Positions 40,882 to 49,383 of a DNA stretch of 64,000 bases are shown piece after piece. The stretch comes from Poriferisodalis sp965204125. Lineage in GTDB: Bacteria; Actinomycetota; Acidimicrobiia; Acidimicrobiales; Poriferisodalaceae. The stretch covers positions 1,674,001 to 1,738,000 of the forward strand of contig NZ_OZ241968.1 in assembly GCF_965204125.1 (NCBI RefSeq), in the 5' to 3' direction. How positions within the stretch are numbered: the stretch's first letter is position 1; each line of letters begins with the position of its first letter. A model generated the notes under the pieces. That model saw only the letters and a list, made by a program, of their open reading frames with translations, was not told the origin of the DNA and did no database searches. Position numbers and translations under genes: made by a program.

Positions 40882-42426
40882 GTGGCGACAGATCTTGGTG
40901 AACTGCAGAGCAAGCTCTGGGAGACAGCCGACCAGCTGCGAGCCAACTCGGAGCTGAAGTCGTCCGAGTACGCATCGCCCGTGCTGGGACTCATCTTCCT
41001 CAGGTACGCCGATCAGCGATTCGCCGCAGCCACCGAACAGGTGGGCGAGGGCAGCGAGCGTCGGAAGATCGGCCCCGACGACTACAAGGCCATCGGAGCG
41101 CTGTACCTGCCGGAGGAGTCCCGCTTCGAGCGGTTGCTGAACCTGCCGGAAGGCGCTGATCTCGGCAAGGCGATCAACAAGGCCATGGAGGCGGTCGAAG
41201 AGCACAATCAGGACCTCCGCGGTGTACTGCCGAAGGACTACTCCCGCATCCCCGACGACATCCTCAGCGAGCTGCTGCGACTCCTGCAGTCGTTGCCGGA
41301 TGCCATCGAGGGGGACGGGTTCGGACTGATCTACGAGTACTTCCTGGGCAAGTTCGCCCTTGCCGAAGGGCGCGGCGGCGGCGAGTTCTTCACGCCGACC
41401 TCGATCGTGCGCCTCATCGTCGAGATCCTCGAGCCGTTCCACGGGAAGATCTACGACCCCGCCTGCGGCTCGGGCGGCATGTTTGTGCAGTCAGCCCACT
41501 TTGTGGAACGGCATCGCGACAAGTCGAGCCACACGCTCTCGATTTATGGCCAAGAGCGGGTTGGTGACACGGTCCGGCTTGCCAAGATGAACCTTGCCGT
41601 CCACGGTTTAGGCGGTGATATCCGGCAGGGAAACACCTACTACGAGGATCTGCACGACTCGTTCGGGCAGTTCGATTTCGTTATGGCCAACCCGCCGTTC
41701 AACGTCAATGGGGTTGACAAGGTCAAACTCGAAGATGACGATCGATTCCCCTTCGGCTTGCCGTCGGCCGACAACGCCAACTTTCTGTGGATCCAGACGT
41801 TTTATTCGGCCCTCAGTGGAACTGGACGGGCTGGCTTCGTCATGGCCAACTCTGCCTCTGATGCCCGGGGCAGCGAGCTTGAGATCCGCCGCAAGCTGAT
41901 TGAAGACCGCTGCGTCGATGTGATCATATCCGTTGGAACGAACATGTTCTACACCGTGACGTTGCCGGTCACGCTGTGGTTTCTTGACCGTGGGAAGCGA
42001 GGCACCGAACGCGAGAACAAGGTGCTTTTCATTGACGCCAAGAAGGTCTACAACCAAGTCGATCGCGCCCACCGCGACTGGACCTCGCAGCAGATCGAGT
42101 TTCTGGCGAACATCGTCCGACTCTGGCGTGGGGGAGATCCTGAATTTGAAGAAGGCAGTCGAGAACTTATCGAAGCCTCCTTTCCGAAGCTTGAATATCA
42201 CGACGTTGAGGGGTTATGTGGCCAAGCCGACCTTGAGACGGTGGTCAGGCAACATTGGAGTTTGAACCCCGGCCGTTATGTAGGATTCACGAGGCACCGC
42301 GTCGACGATGTTGAATTCATGGCAAGGCTAGAGTTGTTGGAGGAGCATTTTGCAGACCTTACGGCTCAAGCTGAGATCTTGTCAGGGCGCACTCAGTCAG
42401 TAGTAAACGAGGTGCTGAGGGGGTGA
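40882..42426 (+). CDS. hsdM: Type I restriction-modification DNA methyltransferase subunit
   Basis: 514 residues. N-terminal HsdM domain (DLGELQSKLWETADQLRANSELKSSEYASPVLGLIFLRYAD) is followed by the N6-adenine methyltransferase domain with SAM motif YDPACGSGGMF near residue 192 and catalytic NPPF near 270. GTG 40882 is chosen over upstream ATGs because GGAGGG stands 7 bases ahead and the family begins at ATDLGEL. Its stop overlaps the hsdS GTG by 4 bases. Confidence 0.95.
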   Translation: MATDLGELQSKLWETADQLRANSELKSSEYASPVLGLIFLRYADQRFAAATEQVGEGSERRKIGPDDYKAIGALYLPEESRFERLLNLPEGADLGKAINKAMEAVEEHNQDLRGVLPKDYSRIPDDILSELLRLLQSLPDAIEGDGFGLIYEYFLGKFALAEGRGGGEFFTPTSIVRLIVEILEPFHGKIYDPACGSGGMFVQSAHFVERHRDKSSHTLSIYGQERVGDTVRLAKMNLAVHGLGGDIRQGNTYYEDLHDSFGQFDFVMANPPFNVNGVDKVKLEDDDRFPFGLPSADNANFLWIQTFYSALSGTGRAGFVMANSASDARGSELEIRRKLIEDRCVDVIISVGTNMFYTVTLPVTLWFLDRGKRGTERENKVLFIDAKKVYNQVDRAHRDWTSQQIEFLANIVRLWRGGDPEFEEGSRELIEASFPKLEYHDVEGLCGQADLETVVRQHWSLNPGRYVGFTRHRVDDVEFMARLELLEEHFADLTAQAEILSGRTQSVVNEVLRG

Positions 42427-43682
42427 GCTGGTCAACCAAGACTCTTGGCGAGATCGCCGACGAGTGCGGTGGGGAGGTTCGAACGGGGCCTTTCGGGTCC
42501 CAGCTCCACAAGTGCGATTATGTTGATGATCTAGGTGCCACGCCCGTGGTGATGCCCAAAGATATGGCGGACGGGAAGATTGACATTTCATCAATTGCCC
42601 GCATTGATGAGCCGACGGTTGAGCGCCTCAATTCTCACATTCTCTGTGAGGAAGATATTGTGCTCGGTCGCCGTGGGGACATAGGGCGGAGGGCATGGGT
42701 CGGCGCCGACGAGGCTGGTTGGCTTTGCGGCACAGGCTCGATGCGTATCTCGGTAGGCAATGGGCGGGATCTCCTTCCACGCTTTCTGTATTACTACTTG
42801 GAATCGCCGCTGGCAATTGAGTGGCTGAAGGGCCATTCAGTCGGAGCCACAATGTCCAATCTCAGCGCGGGAGTCGTGCGACAGCTGCCAGTGACGTTTC
42901 CATCGATCTCCACCCAAATGGAGATCATCGATGCACTGGATTCGTTCGAAGCGCTGGTCGAGAACAATCGGAGGCGGATTGAGACTTTGGACGAGATGGC
43001 GAGGCTGCTATACCAAGAGTGGTTTGTGCATCTCCGATTTCCCAGCCATGAGGCTGTCGAACTCGTCGATTCCAATCTCGGACCAATTCCTGGAGATTGG
43101 TCGGTGGCTACACTGGGCGACGTATGCTCGTTAGTGATGGGACAATCACCCAGGTCCGAATACTACAATGACACAGGCGAAGGATTGCCGTTTCATCAGG
43201 GGGTCAGCAATTTTGGCAAGTATTTTCCTACGCATGTGAAATGGACGACAGTAGACAAGAGAGTTGCCGAACCGGGAGACATATTGTTCAGTGTTCGGGC
43301 ACCGGTAGGTCGCATCAACCTAGCATCAGATCGCCTCGTTGTGGGTCGCGGCTTATGCGCGATTCGGGCCTTAGATGGTAACCAAGGCTTCTTGCTTCAG
43401 CAGTTGAAGGATACGTTTGTAACTGAGGACATGATCGGAGGTGGCACAATCTTCAATTCAGTGACAAAGAAGGATATGGAGTCGATCACACTCTTGATTC
43501 CGAGTGAGCGAGTCGCTAGAGACTTCGAATCGGCGGTGTTGCCGATGGCTGAATTGATCAAGCATCTAACCCAAGTGAATACCGTTGCGCGTGACACCCG
43601 AGATCTCCTGCTGCCTCGTTTGGTCTCCGGCGAGTTGGATGTTTTGGGCCCTGACTCGGAGTCGGAGGCCATGGTGGCGTGA
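42423..43682 (+). CDS. hsdS: Type I restriction-modification specificity subunit
   Basis: 419 residues with two target-recognition domains: SWSTKTLGEIADECGGEVRTGPFGSQL to LPVTFPSISTQMEIIDALDSFEALVENNRRRIETLDEMA, and PGDWSVATLGDVCSLVMGQSPRSEYYND to the end. The coiled-coil helix between them (NNRRRIETLDEMARLLYQEWF) sets the spacing. Base composition is clearly lower in GC than the flanking hsdM and hsdR, typical of exchanged specificity domains. GTG 42423 overlaps hsdM and its stop overlaps hsdR by 4. Confidence 0.95.
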   Translation: MSWSTKTLGEIADECGGEVRTGPFGSQLHKCDYVDDLGATPVVMPKDMADGKIDISSIARIDEPTVERLNSHILCEEDIVLGRRGDIGRRAWVGADEAGWLCGTGSMRISVGNGRDLLPRFLYYYLESPLAIEWLKGHSVGATMSNLSAGVVRQLPVTFPSISTQMEIIDALDSFEALVENNRRRIETLDEMARLLYQEWFVHLRFPSHEAVELVDSNLGPIPGDWSVATLGDVCSLVMGQSPRSEYYNDTGEGLPFHQGVSNFGKYFPTHVKWTTVDKRVAEPGDILFSVRAPVGRINLASDRLVVGRGLCAIRALDGNQGFLLQQLKDTFVTEDMIGGGTIFNSVTKKDMESITLLIPSERVARDFESAVLPMAELIKHLTQVNTVARDTRDLLLPRLVSGELDVLGPDSESEAMVA

Positions 43683-46600
43683 ACCCATCCAGTTTGACCG
43701 AGGATGAGCTGGTCGAGCAGCCAGCGCTTCGGCTTCTGGCGCAACTCGGATGGGATGTCGTCTCGGGTTTTGATGAAGCGCTAGGCCCCATCGGCACCCT
43801 CGGCCGAGATTCGCAATCGGAACCTGTCCTCACCCATCGACTTCGAGATGCTCTACGTGGGCTAAACCCGGGGCTCGACGACACCGTCCTTGGCGAAGCG
43901 ATCGATCAGCTCGTTCAAGACCGGTCCGCGATGGATCGCGTGAGGGCTAATCGGGAGGTGTACGAACTGATCCGCGACGGCGCGAAGGTCGAGATGACCG
44001 GCGGCGGCGGTACCCAGCAGACCACCACCGTCCGTTTCATTGCATGGGACCATGCGGACTCCAACGACTGGCTCGCCGTCTCGCAGTTCTGGATTGCCGG
44101 CGACATGTACAAGCGGCGCGCCGACATCGTGCTGTTCGTCAACGGCATCCCGCTCGTGCTCATCGAGCTCAAGGTGTCGCACAAGAACGTCCACGACGCC
44201 TACGAGGCCAACCTGCGCGACTACCGCGACACGGCGCCTCATCTGTTCTGGTTCAACGCCTTCGTCATGCTCTCGAACGGTGCCGACACGCGGGTCGGAT
44301 CCACCTACGCCCCATGGGGGCACTTCGCGGAATGGAAACGCATCGACTCCGAAGGCGAACAAGGCATCGTGTCGCTGGAAACAGCGCTGCGGGGCACCTG
44401 CGACCGATATCGGACGCTGGACCTCGTCGAGAACTTCATCGCCTACACCGAGCGGCCTGGTGGCCTGGTGAAGGCGCTCGCCAAGAACCACCAGTACCTC
44501 GGGGTGAACAACTCGCTGGAAGCCCTGCAGCAACTGCAGCAGCGGGAAGGCCGGCTCGGCGTGTTCTGGCACACGCAGGGTTCGGGAAAGTCGCTGTCGA
44601 TGCTGTGGTTCACCCAGAAGGTGCTCCGCAGGGAACCCGGCAACTGGACATTCGTGCTTGTGACCGACCGCAAAGAGCTCGATGAGCAGCTCTACGAGCA
44701 ATTTGCCGACTCGGGCGTCATCACCGCTGGTCAGGAAGTCCACGCCGAATCGTCGGCCGACCTGCGGGACCTGCTGGGCCAGGACCACCGCTACGTGTTC
44801 ACGCTGATCCACAAGTTCATCCCGCCTGAGAAGGGCCAACCGATGCCGGTGCTGTCCGAGCGCGACGACATCGTGGTCATCACCGACGAGGCTCACCGCA
44901 CCCAGTACGACACGCTGGCCGCCAGCATGCGTCTGGCGCTGCCCAACGCCTCCTACCTCGGATTCACCGGCACGCCGCTGATCGTCGGCGAGGAAGAAAC
45001 ACGTCGCGTCTTCGGCGACTACGTGTCGATCTACAACTTCCGGGATTCGATCGCCGATGGCGCCACCGTCCCGCTCTACTACGAGAACCGCACTCCCGAG
45101 CTGCAGCTCACCAACGACGATTTCGACGACGAACTCGAAGACCTGCTCGAAGAGGCGGAGCTGGACGACGCCCAGGAGCGAGCTGTCGCCCGCCGCTTCT
45201 CCCAGCAGTACGAGCTGATCACCCGGCCGCAGCGTCTGGAAGAGGTCGCCGCCGATCTGGTTCACCACTTCGTCAACCGCGGGTTCAGAGGCAAGGCCAT
45301 GTACGTGGCCATCGACAAGGCCACCGCCGTGCACATGTTCGACCTGGTTGAAGCCGAATGGGCCCGCTACCGGGCTGAGCTTGAGGCGAAGCTGGCCGAC
45401 ACGCCCGAGGTGGAACGGCCACACCTGGAGTCGCTGATCGAGTTCATGCGCACGACCGACATGGCAGTGGTGGTGTCCCAGGCGCAGAACGAAGTAGCGG
45501 ACATGGCCGACGCCGGACTCGACATCGCAAAGCACCGCAAGCGGATAGTCGAAGAGGATCTCGATTCCAAGTTCAAGGACCCCGACGATCCGTTCAGGCT
45601 GGTGTTTGTCTGCGCAATGTGGCTGACCGGCTTCGATTCGCCGTCAACGTCGACGGTGTACCTCGACAAGCCAATGCGCAACCACGTGCTGATGCAGACC
45701 ATCGCGCGGGCCAACCGGGTATTCGGCGACAAGGACAACGGCCTCATCGTCGACTATGTGGGCGTGTTCCGGAACCTGGAGCGTGCCCTTGCGATCTATG
45801 CAGCGGAACGGCCAGGCACCGACGGTGACGACGCCGGAAGGGAAGTTGACTCACCGATTCGTCCCAAGGACGAGCTGATCACCGAACTCGAAGCCGCACT
45901 CGCCGAGACCGTTGATTTCTGCGACGCCAACGACATCGACCTCCACGATCTGGAGTCGGCGCAAGGGTTCGAGTTCATCGCGCTGCAGAAATCCGCTGTC
46001 GAGGCGCTGCTGGTCGACGAGGAGACCCGGCGTCACTACGTCGCCTTGGCGCGACGGGTGCGCAAGGCGTTCAAGTCGCTGTTGCCCGACCCCGAGGCGA
46101 TGGCCGTGACGCACCGAGTGGCGGTGATTCGCTCGATCGCATCGAAGATCGAGTCGTCGTCGGAGGCGCCTGACATCAGCGAGGTGATGGACTCGGTCTC
46201 GGATCTGCTCGACCGGTCGGTGGGCGCTAAGGAGTACATCATCCGGTCGGCCGGGGGCGCTGACCCGCTGATCGACCTGAGCCAGCTGGACTTCGATCAG
46301 CTTGCGTTCCAGTTCGCAGCCAACAAGCGCACCGTCGCCAAGGCCATCGAGCAAGACCTCGAACAGCGCCTCGAAAATGCGGTGCGGAAGAACCCGGTGC
46401 GCCTCGATCTTGCCGAGCGGTTCCGGCAGTTGATCGACGACTACAACGCCGGCACCCACAACCTCGAAGAGTTCCTCCGCCGGCTCAAGGCCATCAACGA
46501 CGAACTCACCGAGGAAGAACAGCGGGCTGTCCGGGAAGACATGAGCGAGGCTGAACTAGCGATCTTCGACCTGCTCACCAAGCCCGAACCGGAGCTGGCC

Positions 46601-47482
46601 GAGGCCGATGCCCGCAAGGTCAAGGGCGCGGCGAAGCTGCTGCTGGAGCGCATCGAGGACAAGCTCGTTCTCGACTGGAAGAAGCGGCAACAAACCCGCG
46701 CGGCCGTCAAGGTCGCGATCAGCAGCGTCCTCGACCAAGAGCTGCCTGAGGCCTATGGCCCCGAATTGTTCGACCGCAAGGTCGGCAACATCTACGACCA
46801 CATCTACGCCAGCTACTTCGACGATCACGGAAGTGTGTACGACGCTCCCGAGACCGCAGCTGGCCCAACCACAGCCGTGGCCGCACTGCCGACCGCCGCC
46901 GACGAAGTCAGCAACGAGCTAGTTGAACTGGCCGGCATCGATCCGGAGGTCCGAGCGCTGCTCATGGAGCAGTTGCTCGGCGCGCACGCCACATGGGCAC
47001 GCCCAACCGAAGAACTGCTCAGCGGCGAGACACGAGAGGTGGAGTACAAACAGACGGCCAGGTGGAACGTTCGGGAACAGCGCAAGGATCGGGCTATGGA
47101 AGAGGTGATCGTCAAGACCGTCGCCGGAATGCTGAACGACCATGGCGGCACGCTGCTCATCGGCGTGACCGACGACGGCGAGCCCGTCGGACTCGACGAC
47201 GATTACGCCCAGGTCAAGCCCCCGAATGCAGACGGCTTCGTGAACTGGCTCGACACCCTGTTCGACAACCGCCTAGGCCACGCCGGCGCCAACCGCCTCA
47301 CCGTTCGCATGGACCGGGTCGCCGGCCACGACATCTGCCGCATCGACGTTCCCGCCAGCTCCCGCCCAATCTGGGTCAAGAACCCAAAGGGCTCAGCCAC
47401 CCTCTACCAACGCCGCAACAACTCCACCCGTGCCATCCCCGCCGACGAGATCGACGCCTTCCTCACTGATCGCTTTGATTAG
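43679..47482 (+). CDS. hsdR: Type I restriction endonuclease/translocase subunit with C-terminal AlbA_2 domain
   Basis: 1267 residues. The nuclease motif (GIPLVLIELKVSHKN) is near residue 162, Walker A HTQGSGKS near 298, DEAH near 402 and later helicase motifs up to about 750. The long helical C-terminal part is followed, from about residue 1114, by a separate module with ETREVEYKQTARW, VAGMLNDHGGTLLIGVTDDGEPVG and a tail NPKGSATLYQRRNNSTRAI: an AlbA_2/Schlafen-type DNA-binding domain. Normal HsdR lacks it. GTG 43679 overlaps hsdS. Confidence 0.92.
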   Translation: MNPSSLTEDELVEQPALRLLAQLGWDVVSGFDEALGPIGTLGRDSQSEPVLTHRLRDALRGLNPGLDDTVLGEAIDQLVQDRSAMDRVRANREVYELIRDGAKVEMTGGGGTQQTTTVRFIAWDHADSNDWLAVSQFWIAGDMYKRRADIVLFVNGIPLVLIELKVSHKNVHDAYEANLRDYRDTAPHLFWFNAFVMLSNGADTRVGSTYAPWGHFAEWKRIDSEGEQGIVSLETALRGTCDRYRTLDLVENFIAYTERPGGLVKALAKNHQYLGVNNSLEALQQLQQREGRLGVFWHTQGSGKSLSMLWFTQKVLRREPGNWTFVLVTDRKELDEQLYEQFADSGVITAGQEVHAESSADLRDLLGQDHRYVFTLIHKFIPPEKGQPMPVLSERDDIVVITDEAHRTQYDTLAASMRLALPNASYLGFTGTPLIVGEEETRRVFGDYVSIYNFRDSIADGATVPLYYENRTPELQLTNDDFDDELEDLLEEAELDDAQERAVARRFSQQYELITRPQRLEEVAADLVHHFVNRGFRGKAMYVAIDKATAVHMFDLVEAEWARYRAELEAKLADTPEVERPHLESLIEFMRTTDMAVVVSQAQNEVADMADAGLDIAKHRKRIVEEDLDSKFKDPDDPFRLVFVCAMWLTGFDSPSTSTVYLDKPMRNHVLMQTIARANRVFGDKDNGLIVDYVGVFRNLERALAIYAAERPGTDGDDAGREVDSPIRPKDELITELEAALAETVDFCDANDIDLHDLESAQGFEFIALQKSAVEALLVDEETRRHYVALARRVRKAFKSLLPDPEAMAVTHRVAVIRSIASKIESSSEAPDISEVMDSVSDLLDRSVGAKEYIIRSAGGADPLIDLSQLDFDQLAFQFAANKRTVAKAIEQDLEQRLENAVRKNPVRLDLAERFRQLIDDYNAGTHNLEEFLRRLKAINDELTEEEQRAVREDMSEAELAIFDLLTKPEPELAEADARKVKGAAKLLLERIEDKLVLDWKKRQQTRAAVKVAISSVLDQELPEAYGPELFDRKVGNIYDHIYASYFDDHGSVYDAPETAAGPTTAVAALPTAADEVSNELVELAGIDPEVRALLMEQLLGAHATWARPTEELLSGETREVEYKQTARWNVREQRKDRAMEEVIVKTVAGMLNDHGGTLLIGVTDDGEPVGLDDDYAQVKPPNADGFVNWLDTLFDNRLGHAGANRLTVRMDRVAGHDICRIDVPASSRPIWVKNPKGSATLYQRRNNSTRAIPADEIDAFLTDRFD

Positions 47483-47512
47483 GACGGCGACACAGCTAGC
47501 GTCTCTCTTGGT

Positions 47513-47516
47513 GTAG
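47513..47516 (+). repeat. Target site duplication, left copy (GTAG)
   Basis: GTAG immediately outside the left inverted repeat; the same four bases occur at 49207-49210 outside the right one. Confidence 0.75.
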
Positions 47517-47541
47517 CCCCCTAGCCCTGATTATTCATGAG
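47517..47541 (+). repeat. IS left terminal inverted repeat
   Basis: 25 bp, one mismatch to the complement of 49182-49206; the outer end is five C residues. Confidence 0.9.
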
Positions 47542-47645
47542 AATTGGGGTGGCGGGGTTTTCGCGTCCGCGGAAAAGCCTTTCTGACCTGCGACGATGTG
47601 TGTTGTCGAGGCACACATTGTGCGGATCGGAAAGGCATCTCCGAG

Positions 47646-48998
47646 GTGAAGCTTAGAAGCGTGTCCAATGCGGTGCTGACATCTGGCGGGGACCGGGCAG
47701 TGTCGGGCGTGGGGCTGTTCGTTCTGGGCGGCTTCGCGGACCGGGTGGGGCTGGCGGGGGAGCTGTCGGGGGCGCTGGTGCCGCGCGGGGAGCGGGCGCC
47801 GGTCCATGACCGGGGGGTGCTGTTGACGCATCTGTGCTTGGCGCTGGCGGGCGGCGGGGAGGCGTGCAGCGACATCGAGCATCTGCGCGCGCAGCCGGAG
47901 CTGTTCGGGCCGGTGGCGTCGGACTCGACGCTGTGGCGTGCGCTCAGCGGTGTCGGCGACGAGGAGCTCGACGGGCTGTGGCAGGCGGCGGGGGCGGTGC
48001 GCGAGCGGGTGTGGCCTCAGACGCCGGCGACGGGGCCGCTGGTGGTGGACATCGACTCGACGCTGGTCGAGGTGCACTCGGAGAACAAGCAAGGCGCGGC
48101 GCCGCACTACAAGGGCGGCTATGGGTTCCACCCGATGGTGTGCTCCACCGACGAGGGGGAGCCGCTGTGGGGGATGCTGCGATCGGGCAACGCGGCGGCG
48201 AACAGCATCGCCGATCACCTGCACGTGCTCGACCGTGCGATCTCGATGCTGCCCGAGTCCGACGCTGCGGGCCACCGCGCCGGCGACCCCAAGGACCTGG
48301 TGCGGCGGCGGCTGCTGGTGCGCATCGACGCGGCGGGATGCTCGGCGCGCATCGCCTTGGGGTGCAGGGACCGAAACGTCGGCTTCGCAGTCACCGCGCG
48401 CGCCACCGACGGCATCGACGCAGCGATAGCCGCCGCCCGCCTCGACCACGACATGTGGGTCCCTGCGGCGCCGAACCCCAAGCACGCCCGCAAGCCCAAC
48501 CGGACCCAGGTCGCCGAGCTCACCGAGCTCGTGGACCTGACCGAGTGGCCCGAGGGGACTCGGCTGATCGTCCGACGCGAGCCGCTCCACGCCGGCGCCC
48601 GGCGCAGCCTGTTCCCCTCAGAGACCTTCCGCTACTGGGGATTCCTCACCGACGCGCCCGGCAGCCCCGCCCATGTCGACACGCTCATGCGCCACCACGC
48701 CCACGTCGAGAACAGCATCGAACGGCTCAAAGACTCCGGCCTGGCACGAATGCCGTTCGCCGCCTGGAACGCCAACCGCGCCTGGACCGCCATGTGCCTC
48801 ATCTCGCTCGCGCTCGTGACATGGTTCCAGACACACCAGCTCACCGGCGCTCTCGCCAAAGCAGCACCCAAACGGCTCCGATGGCAACTGTGGCACCTGC
48901 CCGGCATCGTGTGCCGCCGAGCCCGCCGCACCCTCATACGCATTCCCACGCGGCTTCCCGGCGCCCGAGCGCTCCTCGCGGCCCAGCACCCCCGCTGA
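47646..48998 (+). CDS. IS1380-family DDE transposase
   Basis: 450 residues from GTG 47646. Motifs: VVDIDSTLVEVHSENKQGA (first catalytic Asp), AAPHYKGGYGFHPM, and the C-terminal HHAHVENSIERLKDSGLARMPF with the catalytic Glu. This matches IS1380/IS1247-type transposases (transposase DDE domain, group 1). The upstream open codons (from 47544) lie close to the left end and do not resemble the family, so the GTG with upstream GGAAAGG is preferred. The reading frame is undamaged. Confidence 0.9.
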   Translation: MKLRSVSNAVLTSGGDRAVSGVGLFVLGGFADRVGLAGELSGALVPRGERAPVHDRGVLLTHLCLALAGGGEACSDIEHLRAQPELFGPVASDSTLWRALSGVGDEELDGLWQAAGAVRERVWPQTPATGPLVVDIDSTLVEVHSENKQGAAPHYKGGYGFHPMVCSTDEGEPLWGMLRSGNAAANSIADHLHVLDRAISMLPESDAAGHRAGDPKDLVRRRLLVRIDAAGCSARIALGCRDRNVGFAVTARATDGIDAAIAAARLDHDMWVPAAPNPKHARKPNRTQVAELTELVDLTEWPEGTRLIVRREPLHAGARRSLFPSETFRYWGFLTDAPGSPAHVDTLMRHHAHVENSIERLKDSGLARMPFAAWNANRAWTAMCLISLALVTWFQTHQLTGALAKAAPKRLRWQLWHLPGIVCRRARRTLIRIPTRLPGARALLAAQHPR

Positions 48999-49181
48999 AC
49001 CCCCACGCCCCCCAACACGGCCACCGCCCGCGCCCGCAGCCCCACCCCACACGCACCCACAACCGCCGAACGCACCCACAACCGCCCCAACCACCCGCCA
49101 CCGACACAGCCAACACCGCATCGCCCCCGCCGACCCTCAAACCGACGCCGAAAACCGGCCCCAACGCCCCCAACCCGCGCC

Positions 49182-49206
49182 CTCATGAATAGTCAGGGCT
49201 AGGGGG
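49182..49206 (+). repeat. IS right terminal inverted repeat
   Basis: 25 bp, complement of the left repeat with one mismatch (T to C in the middle). Confidence 0.9.
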
Positions 49207-49210
49207 GTAG
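49207..49210 (+). repeat. Target site duplication, right copy (GTAG)
   Basis: GTAG directly after the right inverted repeat, equal to 47513-47516. Confidence 0.75.
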
Positions 49211-49269
49211 GCCACCGGAGACTTGCCAGACCGCGCCCGGGTTGATCGCCCTGCGGTTTGTACTGGATT

Positions 49270-49363
49270 CCGTATCGTCCGGTACGGCTTCCGCGTGACA
49301 GCGTTGTTTCCCTTCCGGAATCTTCGGAGGCCGCTAGGCCCGGCCCGCTATTGGGCCGGGCCT
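49270..49363 (+). other. Structured leader upstream of the reverse transcriptase
   Basis: Hairpin 49270-49276/49281-49287 (7-bp stem with one G-T pair, 4-base loop) and a perfect 11-bp GC-rich hairpin 49336-49346/49353-49363 (6-base loop). The second ends 20 bases before the RT start. Because no T-tract follows, it is not a simple terminator. It could be a regulatory leader or part of a noncoding RNA used by the RT; neither is proven. Confidence 0.4.
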
Positions 49364-49383
49364 CACCGACGAGAAAGAGAGCG

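Larger units (their letters stand above)
47517..49206 (+). mobile_element. IS1380-type insertion sequence, complete (1690 bp)
   Basis: Terminal inverted repeats 47517-47541 and 49182-49206 match at 24 of 25 positions and begin CCCCCTAGCCCTGA. A GTAG target duplication flanks the element. One transposase gene fills it. It inserted 35 bp after the hsdR stop and about 180 bp before the reverse transcriptase. All parts are intact, so a recent insertion is likely. Confidence 0.9.

Noticed and set aside
43862..45535. Long minus-strand frame opposite hsdR
   Set aside because: Composition is that of an antisense shadow; hsdR motifs occupy the other strand.
47535..48590. Minus-strand frame inside the insertion sequence
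   Set aside because: IS1380 elements carry one transposase; this frame is its shadow.
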